NCBI GenBank assembly: GCA_964342355.1
Contig: CAYFFG010000001.1
Span: 1-64,000, forward strand
Direction: 5' to 3'
From: Hirschia sp964342355
GTDB taxonomy: Bacteria > Pseudomonadota > Alphaproteobacteria > Caulobacterales > Hyphomonadaceae
Length of the DNA: 64,000 bases
Position numbers and translations under genes: made by a program. Below the pieces are notes generated by a model. It was given only the letters and a program-made list of their open reading frames with translations, ran no database searches and had not been told where the DNA came from. This document shows, piece by piece, positions 1-8,168 of this stretch (position 1 is the stretch's first letter; every line of letters begins with the position of its first letter).

Positions 1-133
1 TTTTACAATTCCTCTCCTTTCCCGTTTTTCGTCGTCATTGTTCGACAGAAAAACCACATCTGAACTAGCGCGATCTGGTTATCCCATGTAAGCAATTTGG
101 CATAAATGACAATGATCCAACAAATAGCGCCAA

Positions 134-1081
134 ATGAAAACCGTAGCCTTTTTAATCTTTCCTGATTTCCAGTTGCTGGATGCGGCGGGCCCAATTAGCG
201 CATTTGAAATGCCAACACGTGGGATGGAGCCTGCGCCATACCAACTACGCATTCTTGCAAGTGAGGCCGGCCCTGTAAAAAGCTCAAGCGGGGCATTGCT
301 TATGGCTGAAGCGATAGATGATAAGCCCGTCGACACACTCTTTGTTGCAGGCGGTGAGGGCACAGAACAGGCGTTGAAGGACAAGGCTTTTATGGATTTC
401 GTCAAAACCGCAGGAACGCGTGCTCGGCGCACATGCAGTGTGTGTTCCGGGTCTGTGTTTTTGGCGGCGGCGGGACTGCTGGATGGTCGCTCAGCGACAA
501 CTCACTGGCGGCGGTCTGACGAGGTGCAAAGGGCGTTTCCCAAAGTAAACTTCGATGCTGAGCGTATCTGGACAAAAGATGGAAAGTTCTGGACTTCCGC
601 CGGTATTACAGCAGGCATTGATCTGTCGCTCGCTTTGATCGCTGACGATTTGGGAGAAGGCGTCGCTCAACGTGTGGCGCAGGAATTAGTGGTCTATTAC
701 CGGCGCCCCGGCGGTCAGTCGCAATTCTCGCCTTTGATCCGGTTTTCTCAGACCAACGGAAAATTTGCCGACCTGTTGTCCTGGGTGCGCGTCAATTTGA
801 AAGCGCCGTTGCATGTGACTGACTTGGCTGAACAAGCCGGCATGAGCCCGCGCAATTTCTCGCGCCTGTTTTTAGCGGAAACTGGCGAAACGCCAGCGCG
901 CGCTGTTGAAAGGCTGCGCCTGGACACGGCGCGCACGCAGGTTGAGGCTAGCAATCGGAAAATGTCCGAAATCGCAGACGAGACTGGCTTTAACGACCCA
1001 GAGCGTATGCGCCGCTCATTCCTGCGCGCGTTCGGCGCATCGCCTCAGACATTACGTCAGATCGCGCGGGGCGCTGGCTAG
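134..1081 (+). CDS. GlxA family transcriptional regulator (DJ-1/PfpI + AraC HTH)
   Basis: A 315-residue cytoplasmic regulator. The first ~190 residues form a DJ-1/PfpI-type amidotransferase-like domain, with a nucleophile-elbow-like stretch (CSVCSGSVFLA) followed by the GLLDGRSATTHW block typical of GlxA-type regulators. The last ~100 residues are a double helix-turn-helix of the AraC family (LAEQAGMSPRNFSRLF, then IADETGFNDPERMRRSF). Such proteins usually sense a small metabolite through the N-terminal domain and activate nearby catabolic or stress genes; the ligand cannot be told from sequence. It converges on the arsenite methyltransferase gene, and the two stop codons overlap in the four bases CTAG. 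No target operon lies just upstream in the window. Confidence 0.93.
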   Translation: MKTVAFLIFPDFQLLDAAGPISAFEMPTRGMEPAPYQLRILASEAGPVKSSSGALLMAEAIDDKPVDTLFVAGGEGTEQALKDKAFMDFVKTAGTRARRTCSVCSGSVFLAAAGLLDGRSATTHWRRSDEVQRAFPKVNFDAERIWTKDGKFWTSAGITAGIDLSLALIADDLGEGVAQRVAQELVVYYRRPGGQSQFSPLIRFSQTNGKFADLLSWVRVNLKAPLHVTDLAEQAGMSPRNFSRLFLAETGETPARAVERLRLDTARTQVEASNRKMSEIADETGFNDPERMRRSFLRAFGASPQTLRQIARGAG

Positions 1082-2136
1082 CAACACCCTCCAACTGGCG
1101 CAGCGCTTGCCGCTTCCTGATTGCCAGCAAACACATCAGGGGCCGCACAGCCTGGGAATGGACCAAAATGTGTCTGGCCATCGCCTAACAACTCAAAATA
1201 GGACGCAAAGCGTGTTTTCATGAGCATAGCGGCAGTGTTGCCGCAGACAGGGAATACACGGCCTTTTTCAATGCGGTGTTCCACGTCCAGCTCAAAGACA
1301 TTCTCCATGCCTTCAACACCGCCTTTATAGATAACCGCCTGTCCGTAGTCTTCACAGGCCGTATCTGCGTCCGTCAGCTTAAACAGGCGTGTGGTCACAG
1401 ATGCAAAGCGAATGGGGGACAGCATGGCTTTGATCTGAGGATCTAACAGCGCCAGCGGACGGTGTGTGACTGTACGCGGATCAGCAAAGCCGGATTGTTT
1501 GGCGATGGCCAGGAAGTCGGACCAGTAGAGCGCACCTGAGAGACATTCACCATAAAGGATCGGGTCTTTTGTAAGTTCCTGCGGCACCCGGCGATCAGAA
1601 TACACATCCGCAAAGTAAAGTTCTCCGCCCGGTTTTAAGAGTTTGTGCGCCGCTTTGAAGACTGCAGGCTTGTCCTCACACAGGTTGATCACACAATTTG
1701 AAATGATGAGATCGAAGCTTTCAGGCTCAAGGTCGAGTTCATCCAGTTTTTCAAGATAACCCTCGATAAAGCGCGTGTTTGGTTTGTCATAGCCATAAGC
1801 GTCTGCGTGCCATTGCTCATGCTCACGCGCGACGGCCAGTTGCTCTGGCGTCATGTCCACCCCAGTCACAGAGCCGTTCGGCCCGACCAGTTTGGCAAGC
1901 GCATATGCGTCGCGCCCGGAACCAGAGCCCAGATCGAGCACTTTAAGACCTTCAAGACGTGATGGAATGGCGATGCCACAGCCGTAATAGCGCATTTTGA
2001 CAGTCTCATGCACGCCGGCGATGGCCTGTGCGACATGGCGTGGCGGCGCAGCATCTGTGCAGCAGGCGTCAGTCTTCAGGTCGGCGGACTGTGTGAGGGT
2101 TTGTCCGTAATAGGTTTTGACGTTTTCAATGGACAT
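1078..2136 (-). CDS. arsM: arsenite S-adenosylmethyltransferase (ArsM-like)
   Basis: A 352-residue class I SAM-dependent methyltransferase. The SAM-binding glycine motif (LDLGSGSGRDAYALA) lies near residue 70. The ArsM-type cysteines are visible: a CC pair near residue 25, the cysteine in SNCVINLCED and the cysteine in PVCGNT. These bind trivalent arsenic in characterised ArsM proteins, which methylate arsenite to methylated, partly volatile species. The protein ends in GGCC, an extra cysteine pair. There is no arsR, arsB or arsC beside it, so it seems to be a stand-alone detoxification gene. The stop overlaps that of the convergent GlxA-type regulator by four bases. Confidence 0.88.
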   Translation of the reverse strand: MSIENVKTYYGQTLTQSADLKTDACCTDAAPPRHVAQAIAGVHETVKMRYYGCGIAIPSRLEGLKVLDLGSGSGRDAYALAKLVGPNGSVTGVDMTPEQLAVAREHEQWHADAYGYDKPNTRFIEGYLEKLDELDLEPESFDLIISNCVINLCEDKPAVFKAAHKLLKPGGELYFADVYSDRRVPQELTKDPILYGECLSGALYWSDFLAIAKQSGFADPRTVTHRPLALLDPQIKAMLSPIRFASVTTRLFKLTDADTACEDYGQAVIYKGGVEGMENVFELDVEHRIEKGRVFPVCGNTAAMLMKTRFASYFELLGDGQTHFGPFPGCAAPDVFAGNQEAASAAPVGGCC

Positions 2137-2466
2137 GCTGGGCTCTTTGACTGGATTCCTTTTTCAGAATGACACTTAACGTTTGCGCAAAAATACGCTA
2201 GTGGACGGATGATAATGATTGTTCACACTCGCGTGTGCGCACTTGCTAGTAGGCAGCGCACCTAAAAACGCAGCGCGAGATTCAAGTTTTTCGCAGGAAT
2301 TCGAACGTTTTAACCGTTTCATCGTGACGATGTTACCGCAAATTCATGTTTCTTGTGCTAAAGACTTGCTGGTTTATGTTGCACCTGCGAAGATGCATGT
2401 GTGCTATTGCAAAAAAGCAGAGATAGCCGTAATAGCGGCGATCCACAGTGATGTAGGGACTTTATT
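2137..2466. other. intergenic region between arsM and panD
   Basis: About 330 bases that should carry the divergent promoters of the methyltransferase gene and panD. One 85-codon open frame (2219-2476) covers most of it and runs ten bases into panD, but it has no recognisable family, no good ribosome binding site and unusual composition. No clear operator, hairpin or RNA gene was seen. Confidence 0.4.
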
Positions 2467-2826
2467 ATGCTCCTGACGATGTTGAAAGCTAAGCTCCACC
2501 GTGCCGCAGTTACGCAATGTGACCTGCATTATGAGGGCTCTATATCAATCGACAAAGATTTGCTGGACGCATCCGGCATTCTCGTCAACGAGCGCGTGGA
2601 CATCTGGAACATCACCAATGGCGCACGTGTCTCTACTTACGCAATCGAAGCGCCACGCGGCTCAAAAACATTTGGCGTCAACGGCGCAGCCGCCCGTTTC
2701 TTTCAGCAGGGCGACCGCATTATCATCGCATCCTGGGGACAGGTTGAAGAAGAACTTGCGCGTCAGCACGCCCCGACTGTTGTCATGCTGGACGAGCACA
2801 ACAACGTCGTCCCACACGTCGCTTAA
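2467..2826 (+). CDS. panD: aspartate 1-decarboxylase proenzyme
   Basis: A 119-residue cytoplasmic enzyme that decarboxylates L-aspartate to beta-alanine for pantothenate and coenzyme A synthesis. The proenzyme self-cleaves at Gly24-Ser25, seen here in YEGSISID, to create the pyruvoyl cofactor on Ser25. The conserved Lys9, His11, Tyr22, Arg54 and Tyr58 fall at the expected positions, so the protein should be active. Its length is usual for the family. The start ATG is preceded by TAGGGA at suitable spacing. A small membrane protein gene follows four bases after the stop. No other pantothenate gene is nearby. Confidence 0.97.
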   Translation: MLLTMLKAKLHRAAVTQCDLHYEGSISIDKDLLDASGILVNERVDIWNITNGARVSTYAIEAPRGSKTFGVNGAAARFFQQGDRIIIASWGQVEEELARQHAPTVVMLDEHNNVVPHVA

Positions 2827-2830
2827 AGAT

Positions 2831-2974
2831 ATGACACGTCGCGCACCTGGCGGATCAACCGGTGCGCGTCCTAAAAAACGCCTCCCATTTTATAAACAGG
2901 GCAAACCGCATTGGCAGATTGCCGCTGCGATCGTTGTTTTGGCGGTATTCTTTATCTGGACATCAGTCCGCTGA
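2831..2974 (+). CDS. small single-pass membrane protein (47 aa), unknown
   Basis: A 47-codon frame that begins four bases after the panD stop and ends just before a terminator-like hairpin. The N-terminal half is strongly basic (several Arg and Lys, plus Gly and Pro) and is followed by one hydrophobic helix of about 17 residues (IAAAIVVLAVFFIW) ending with an Arg, giving a positive-inside topology. The ribosome binding site is weak, so translation may be coupled to panD. I do not recognise the family. A chance open frame remains possible, but the charge pattern and the terminator right after the stop argue for a real gene. Confidence 0.5.
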   Translation: MTRRAPGGSTGARPKKRLPFYKQGKPHWQIAAAIVVLAVFFIWTSVR

Positions 2975-2979
2975 AACAA

Positions 2980-3007
2980 AACGCGCGAAACATAGGTTCC
3001 GCGCGTT
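2980..3007. terminator. bidirectional hairpin terminator between panD unit and SIMPL gene
   Basis: AACGCGCG at 2980-2987 pairs with CGCGCGTT at 3000-3007 across a 12-base loop. Flanking A-rich and T-rich bases (AAAC before, GTTT after) extend the symmetry, so it could stop transcription from both of the convergent genes. Confidence 0.65.
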
Positions 3008-3027
3008 GTTTGCAAACTTAAGCTCGA

Positions 3028-3786
3028 TTATTGCGTCAGCTCGAACACAACATTCATTGAAGCGGAATAATTCACTTCGCCTGCCGCGACCGGAGTGAAA
3101 GATGCGTCAGAAGCTTCAGCGCGCATGGCTTTCATCGGCATGGGTTGAGGGTAATACCCGCCAGCTTCATTCATTGTGATAATACGTTTAACCTTCACAC
3201 CCGCAGCGGCTGCATAAAGCTCAGCTTTCGCCAGGGCGTCTTGAACAGCTAGTTTTTGCGCTTCAGCTTGGGCTTCAGCAGGGTCATCCAGGCTGAATGA
3301 CACAGAGTTGATGGTGTTGCCGCCAGCATCAACAACCGCGTCCAGCGTCGGACCCAGCTTATCCAGGTCGCGAACGATAATGTTCACCGTGTTTGACGCA
3401 TTATAGCCGATCAGCTTGGGCGGGCTGTTATTGCGCGAGGAATAATCATAGCGCGGATTGAGCGAGATATTGCCGGTCTGCATGTTCTTCGCGGCAATGC
3501 CAGCTTTCTTCAGGGCGTTAAACACGCCTGTCATCTGTGCAGCTTGCTGTTTCATTGCAGCGCTTGCTGTCTCTGCATCCACGCTGACGCCAAGTGAGAT
3601 GCTGGCAATGTCTGGCGCGACGCTGACTTCGCCGCTTCCTGTTAGCGAGAGGGTGGTTTCTTGCTGGATCGTAGGTGTTTCTATCACCGGGCCAGCCACC
3701 TGCGCGCCAGCAGAAAACGGTGTCGCCGCACAAGCTGTGGAAAGCGCCAGCATTGCGCCTGCGATAGATAAGCGGGTCATATTCAT
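3028..3786 (-). CDS. SIMPL domain (DUF541) secreted protein
   Basis: A 252-residue exported protein. The N-terminus has a basic start, a hydrophobic core (LSIAGAMLALS) and a likely cleavage region around residues 20-29; a cysteine near residue 19 makes a lipoprotein possible but the lipobox is poor. The rest matches the SIMPL/DUF541 family, with the opening strand LSLTGSGEVSVAPDIA and the ATGNISLNP-like region (MQTGNISLNPRYDY). Family members sit in the periplasm or outer membrane and have been tied loosely to oxidative stress and outer-membrane integrity; the molecular role is not known. It converges on panD and its small partner. Confidence 0.88.
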   Translation of the reverse strand: MNMTRLSIAGAMLALSTACAATPFSAGAQVAGPVIETPTIQQETTLSLTGSGEVSVAPDIASISLGVSVDAETASAAMKQQAAQMTGVFNALKKAGIAAKNMQTGNISLNPRYDYSSRNNSPPKLIGYNASNTVNIIVRDLDKLGPTLDAVVDAGGNTINSVSFSLDDPAEAQAEAQKLAVQDALAKAELYAAAAGVKVKRIITMNEAGGYYPQPMPMKAMRAEASDASFTPVAAGEVNYSASMNVVFELTQ

Positions 3787-3966
3787 TGATCCTTTTCCCG
3801 TGTTTTGCGTTTTTATTCTTACGTTTAACGCAGGTCATTGCGGCGGGTTCATGACAGAAACGGCATAATGTGCATGACAGCAATTATTGCACGCTTGATC
3901 ATTTCTTGCGGGTGCGGGGCTTCACCTTCAGACGAATTTTGGTACAAGGTGTCGCTTCACCGCTGG

Positions 3967-4042
3967 GGGCCTGTAGCTCAACGGTTAGAGCAAACCGCTC
4001 ATAACGGTTTGGTTGGGGGTTCAAATCCCTCCGGGCCTACCA
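3967..4042 (+). tRNA. tRNA with CAU anticodon, probably tRNA-Ile2
   Basis: A full 76-base cloverleaf: acceptor GGGCCTG pairs with CGGGCCT, D stem GCTC/GAGC, anticodon stem AACCG/CGGTT around loop CTCATAA (anticodon at 4000-4002), T arm GGGGGTTCAAATCCCTC, discriminator A and an encoded CCA at 4040-4042. The CTCATAA loop and the TTGGTTG variable region resemble the minor isoleucine tRNA whose C34 is modified to lysidine, rather than elongator or initiator Met. The identity is inferred from resemblance; the anticodon is seen directly. Confidence 0.9.
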
Positions 4043-4162
4043 ATTTCAGCGTGTCTGATGACTATCTATCATAACGTAAAATCACGTCCTGCCGGCTTGA
4101 TAGTCGAAGTGATTGTTTCCATAACCGTCCGTGAAAACATATAAAATAGCTTCGGGGACGAC

Positions 4163-5302
4163 ATGACGGCTTCACAGAACGACCTTGCTGGCGGCGAACT
4201 TTTTGGTTTCCCGCATTCTTATTACACTGTCATCGCCAAATCCTATTTACGCAAACAGGGTTATGCGTTCGCGGACATTTCTTCGCGCACGCCGGAATTT
4301 GCAGAAAACATTGTGCCCAAAATCGGCCGCGCGATCATTCCGGTTTACCGTACGCGTGTCGGCGACCTGATTCAGGACAGCCTCGATATTATCGAGCGGT
4401 CTGAAATCTCCGGTCCTGGTCTTGCGTTCACACCATCCGGTCCAAAACAGAAGCTTATTTCTGCGCTCCTGTTTCAATATGGCAGTCAGGCGCTGTTGAA
4501 GCCTGCGATGCACTATCGTTGGTCCTATTACGATCAGCAAAGCGCCTTTCTAAACTATGCGTTTGGCCTTTCAGAGCAAAGCCCGCAAGCAGGCAAAGTC
4601 ATGGACCGGATGCGCAGTTATTTGCCGGTTCTGGGCGTAACGGATGACACCATCCCTGCGATCGAAACAGGGTATGAGACATTGCTGTCTTTATTGGACG
4701 CCCACTTTGATCAGCACCCATACCTTTTGGGCGGACGCCCCTCCGTCGGGGATTGTGGCATGTTCGGCCCATTGTTCGCGCACTTGGGGCGTGACCCTGT
4801 GCCGGCCAACATCATGAAAGTTCAGGCCCCGCGCGTTTATCGCTGGACTGAGCGCATGTATGCGACGGGCCAGGATGCGATGGAATTTGACACGCCTTAT
4901 GATTTCGTTGCGGACGATAAAATTCCGGACACGCTGATGAAAGTGATCGAATTCATTGGACAGGAATATGGTGATGAAATTGAGGGACGAATGGATTTCA
5001 TCCGCCATTGGCTAAATGAGAACTCACCAGAAGATGGTCAGCCAGTCACAGACAAACCGGCTAATCGTGCGCTTGGTTTTACCGATCTCAACTATCGGGG
5101 CCACAAAGTCACCATGTCAGTTCAGCCATATATGCTTTATTGTCAGCGCCGGATTGAAGCAGCTTTCAGAGAGATGAACGCGAAGGATCAGGAATGGACG
5201 CGCGACCTGTTTGGCCGTATCGGCCTTTCGGCGCTGATCAATCCAGAGCTATCCATGACGGTCGGTCGACGCAATAATATCGAAGTCTGGGAAGCAATTT
5301 AG
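4163..5302 (+). CDS. glutathione S-transferase family protein, long form
   Basis: A 379-residue protein with a thioredoxin-like GST N-terminal domain (GFPHSYYTVIAKSYLRKQG, then KIGRAIIPVYRTRVGDLIQDS, matching the cis-proline and the S/D glutathione site) and a helical GST C-terminal domain that contains YLLGGRPSVGDCGMFGPLF. It is far longer than a classical 200-220 residue GST: the last ~130 residues form an extra helical region of unknown role. ATG follows GGGGACGAC at good spacing. It stands alone downstream of the tRNA. Substrate unknown; a role in detoxification or disulfide chemistry is only an inference. Confidence 0.85.
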   Translation: MTASQNDLAGGELFGFPHSYYTVIAKSYLRKQGYAFADISSRTPEFAENIVPKIGRAIIPVYRTRVGDLIQDSLDIIERSEISGPGLAFTPSGPKQKLISALLFQYGSQALLKPAMHYRWSYYDQQSAFLNYAFGLSEQSPQAGKVMDRMRSYLPVLGVTDDTIPAIETGYETLLSLLDAHFDQHPYLLGGRPSVGDCGMFGPLFAHLGRDPVPANIMKVQAPRVYRWTERMYATGQDAMEFDTPYDFVADDKIPDTLMKVIEFIGQEYGDEIEGRMDFIRHWLNENSPEDGQPVTDKPANRALGFTDLNYRGHKVTMSVQPYMLYCQRRIEAAFREMNAKDQEWTRDLFGRIGLSALINPELSMTVGRRNNIEVWEAI

Positions 5303-5500
5303 CCAAAACCTTTTGAACATGCGTTTTCTGGCTGGAAATTCAGTCTCGGTTAAAGAATGATGTCTTCTATGACGGTTCAAACGCCCTGAGAGGGGCGCCA
5401 AGCCATATTTCCGACGGCCGACCATTGACCCGGCGGCCAAGGCGTCTCACCTATCTATGAGACGATTCCATCCCGATTGCCCTGGGAGCATTCTATACAC

Positions 5501-6097
5501 ATGACATACCGACTGGATGATGAAGAAACGGATGACAAGCCGCTGGGCGAGCCAAACGCGTTTCTGGAAGAAGCGCTGTTTAAGGCGCGCACCATTATTC
5601 TGACTGGCGGCATTGACGATAAACAGGCTCGCCGGGTCTGTGAGCGCCTGTTGGCGCTGGCGTCTGAAAGTGATGACCCGATTTTGCTCGTGCTGTCATC
5701 TCCGGGCGGCCACGTTGAATCTGGCGACATGATCCACGACATGATCAAATTCGTGTCTGCGCCGGTGAAAATTCTTGGAACGGGCTGGTGTGCGTCTGCA
5801 GGCGCGCTCATTTACGCCGCCGCCGAGAAAGAAAACCGTTTCGCACTGCCAAACACACGCTTCCTGCTTCACGAACCACGTGGCGGTGTAGGCGGTCAGG
5901 CGTCAGATGTTGAGATTCAAGCGCGCGAAATCATCAAAATGCGCCAGCGTTTGAACAACATCTTTGCTGAAGCCACAGGTCAGCCAGTTGAGAAGATCAA
6001 GGAAGACACAGATCGTGACTTCTGGATGGCGGCCGAAGACGCCGTGAAATACGGTTTGGTCGGCAAGATCGTGACCTCTCAGAAAGAAATCAAATAA
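5501..6097 (+). CDS. ClpP-family serine protease, divergent paralogue
   Basis: A 198-residue ClpP-fold peptidase. The triad is recognisable: Ser in GWCASAGALI, His in FLLHEPRGG and Asp in DRDFWMAAEDAVKYGLV. These blocks differ from housekeeping ClpP, where the serine motif is usually QAASMGA and the histidine block HQPLGG. The substrate-groove segment SPGGHVESGDMIHDMIKF is intact. The in-frame TTG at 5477 lacks a ribosome binding site, while the ATG at 5501 follows GGGAG (5484-5488), so the ATG is preferred. There is no clpX nearby. It probably acts as an alternative ClpP subunit; whether it forms mixed or homomeric rings is unknown. A strong terminator follows. Confidence 0.88.
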   Translation: MTYRLDDEETDDKPLGEPNAFLEEALFKARTIILTGGIDDKQARRVCERLLALASESDDPILLVLSSPGGHVESGDMIHDMIKFVSAPVKILGTGWCASAGALIYAAAEKENRFALPNTRFLLHEPRGGVGGQASDVEIQAREIIKMRQRLNNIFAEATGQPVEKIKEDTDRDFWMAAEDAVKYGLVGKIVTSQKEIK

Positions 6098-6152
6098 AGC
6101 CAATCTGTTTTAGAGCAGACTGACAAAATCTGACCATTTTTCATGAAGAAAG

Positions 6153-6183
6153 TCGCGCCGGTCTTATCGGCGCGATTTTTTTA
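6153..6183 (+). terminator. rho-independent terminator after the ClpP paralogue
   Basis: TCGCGCCG (6153-6160) and CGGCGCGA (6168-6175) form a perfect 8-bp stem with a 7-base loop, followed directly by a run of seven T. This ends the ClpP-family transcript and separates it from the next gene. Confidence 0.9.
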
Positions 6184-6196
6184 TTTGGGATGATTT

Positions 6197-6928
6197 TTGC
6201 ACGCTCTTGCCAGCATTCACGCGAATTGGGATCGCGCGCCTTCACCCCGAGTAATGGCGGTCATTCTCACGCTGAGCGTTCATGTTGTGGTGTACTGGGC
6301 CATATCATCGACCTGGTCGGATGTTGATCTTATTAACGTCATTCAAGATCAGGATATTGATTACCTTCCAATTGAGCTGATCAGCGTTGAGACGAACTCA
6401 CCAAGCGAAACCATCGAACACGACAAAGAAGAAGGCATCGCCTCTGAGGAAAATCCTCCAATCGCAACCTTGGATGTTGAAGATGGGACTGAAGACATTG
6501 TCGATGAGGCGCCAATCAGTATTCCAGATAAGACCGTTGCGAATGTCCCTGCAGAACACCGGTCCGACAAAGCTGTCACTTTTGCACCTCCGCCTTTAAC
6601 GCCGATGCGAGAGATATTAAAAAGTGCTGATTGTTTGGGGCTGTCATCAAAGACGTCGCGACGTACAGATTGTGCCCCATCGGCTAGCAGGGAAGGCGGT
6701 GCGGACTTGCGGCGGACCTGGGATGGTGAATGGGGCAGGCAATTCGGGCCAGCTCAAAAACGATCCATACAGGGGTTTGCCGGTGACACATTCAGGCGTC
6801 CACAGGTTTTCGGCGCAGATGAGCATCAACAACGCATGGGTGACCAGCTGGGCGTCAGTCTGCCAACGCTACACCCGGACAAAAGCTTCATTGATAAAGA
6901 CTGGTCCGATCGACAGCCACCTGACTGA
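6197..6928 (+). CDS. membrane-anchored protein with TonB/TolA-like layout, unknown
   Basis: A 243-residue frame. After ~19 residues, which include basic residues, comes one membrane helix (MAVILTLSVHVVVYWAIS), then an acidic, proline- and threonine-rich stretch (residues ~45-130) and a C-terminal basic region with two cysteines. The layout (N-terminal anchor plus extended periplasmic linker) recalls TonB or TolA proteins, but no TonB C-terminal domain is recognised. The start is TTG after TTGGGA; an ATG at 6254 would begin inside the helix. It is not known to me as a family. Ten bases separate it from the convergent TIR gene. Confidence 0.6.
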   Translation: MHALASIHANWDRAPSPRVMAVILTLSVHVVVYWAISSTWSDVDLINVIQDQDIDYLPIELISVETNSPSETIEHDKEEGIASEENPPIATLDVEDGTEDIVDEAPISIPDKTVANVPAEHRSDKAVTFAPPPLTPMREILKSADCLGLSSKTSRRTDCAPSASREGGADLRRTWDGEWGRQFGPAQKRSIQGFAGDTFRRPQVFGADEHQQRMGDQLGVSLPTLHPDKSFIDKDWSDRQPPD

Positions 6929-6937
6929 CCAAATGAT

Positions 6938-8050
6938 CTAATAGCCGTCCTGGAACGATTTGCGTTTCACACCCTTGGCCGCACCGATCGGCACCGTGAT
7001 GAAAGCGGCAATCGGAAAGAAGAAAACAAAAGCCATCAGCGGCGCAAAATAGATGGCGTCGCCCACGGCAACTCCATCTTCGCCTTCAACTGTGGTCATG
7101 CCCCAGGCAATCAACCCAGCAATTGCAAGGCTTACGCCCATGCACCAATTGGTGACTGAGTCGAAGTATTTGACCGATTTCCGCTTTGACAGCCGGCGGC
7201 CGACAACGATCAGGAAACGGCCCAGGATTAAACCGAGTCCGCACATGAAAAAGGCCAGTATTCCAAATCCTAACAACAGTTCGATATGCCCCATGTCGGC
7301 AATGTTTTCGTCTTTTTCCATGAAAATGGCGACAAAACCCATCGCAGCGGACAAAATGGCGGACACCACAAAACTGGTCAGCCAGAAGGTTTTAAGGAAA
7401 GAGCGCTGTTTTTTCTCTTCCCGCAGGATTTTTGCAATCGGTTTGTTGTTCGGTTGTGCGTTCACACCGGCCAGAATTTTGTGGACGCGCTCAGGCGAGG
7501 CTTCCAGTTTTGGCGGCGCGCTTGGTCGTGTTTTCGCGCGGGGCGGCGCCGGTGGGGCGCCAGCTGCTTGAGGTTCGGGCGCAACTTCCAAAGGTCCGCC
7601 AAACGGGTTTGTATCAGGCGCTGACGTTGGCGCTGCGCTGGCCGCTTCAGACTGTCCGCGTCCGCCATGGACCAGGCCTTCAAGGCCGAGCCACAAATCC
7701 TCAAGCGGCTCATCCGATTTGCCGTCCCAGCCGTGCAGGAAGACGGTATGAAGCTGGCGAAACCCTAAAGGCGGCTGGCATTTGTCGATGACGATTGGCA
7801 AAAGCCGGTTCCGGTCGCGGCCAACAGCAGCTTCATCGCGCACCCAGTATGATTTTCGGGAAATGTCTGACCAGAGAACAATGACAGCTTTAGCTTCGTC
7901 CAGCACGCCTTCAATGACGGTGGTATAGTCATCGCCGCCAATCAGCTCACGGTCCCACCACACATTATAGCCTTTGGCTGTAATGGTATCGGCCAGCATC
8001 CGCGCAGCTTCTTTGTTCTCGTGCGAGTACGAGATAAAGACGTCCGCCAT
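6938..8050 (-). CDS. TIR-domain protein with proline-rich linker and four membrane helices
   Basis: A 370-residue protein. Residues 2 to ~125 are a TIR domain (DVFISYSHENKEAARMLAD, WWDRELIGGDDY, AVIVLWSDISRKSYWVRDEAA). The glutamate in YWVRDEA lies where NAD-cleaving TIR domains carry the catalytic Glu. A linker rich in Pro and Ala spans ~145-215, and four hydrophobic helices follow at about 225-247, 257-283, 302-321 and 333-356. The ATG at 8050 has an upstream GAGGGGCGG; an earlier frame start at 8119 is not needed. TIR domains in bacteria act as NAD hydrolases or signal adaptors, often in phage defence, but no partner gene lies here. Flanks are housekeeping genes. Confidence 0.85.
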   Translation of the reverse strand: MADVFISYSHENKEAARMLADTITAKGYNVWWDRELIGGDDYTTVIEGVLDEAKAVIVLWSDISRKSYWVRDEAAVGRDRNRLLPIVIDKCQPPLGFRQLHTVFLHGWDGKSDEPLEDLWLGLEGLVHGGRGQSEAASAAPTSAPDTNPFGGPLEVAPEPQAAGAPPAPPRAKTRPSAPPKLEASPERVHKILAGVNAQPNNKPIAKILREEKKQRSFLKTFWLTSFVVSAILSAAMGFVAIFMEKDENIADMGHIELLLGFGILAFFMCGLGLILGRFLIVVGRRLSKRKSVKYFDSVTNWCMGVSLAIAGLIAWGMTTVEGEDGVAVGDAIYFAPLMAFVFFFPIAAFITVPIGAAKGVKRKSFQDGY

Positions 8051-8168
8051 TTTTCCGCCCCTCTGAAGCAAAGCTCCTACAGGCGCGACACTATAATAGT
8101 AAACGGCAATAGCAAGCATGTTTGATAGTGCTTGTGCGCTTTAAGGGGGAGGCGTATGGACCTTCCTC

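Noticed and set aside
1..133. Open frames at the left edge (3-194 and 79-432, minus strand)
   Set aside because: Both have no family match; they overlap or oppose the start of the regulator gene at 134.
2219..2476. 85-codon frame before panD
   Set aside because: It overlaps the panD start, lacks a ribosome binding site and matches no family; noted only as intergenic content.
3838..4074. 78-codon frame whose end reads VAQRLEQTAHNGLVGGSNPSGP
   Set aside because: It is a translation through the tRNA gene at 3967-4042; this spurious peptide is widely seen in databases.
7053..7571. 172-codon frame opposite the TIR gene
   Set aside because: It is the antisense shadow of the TIR coding sequence, which has clear domains.
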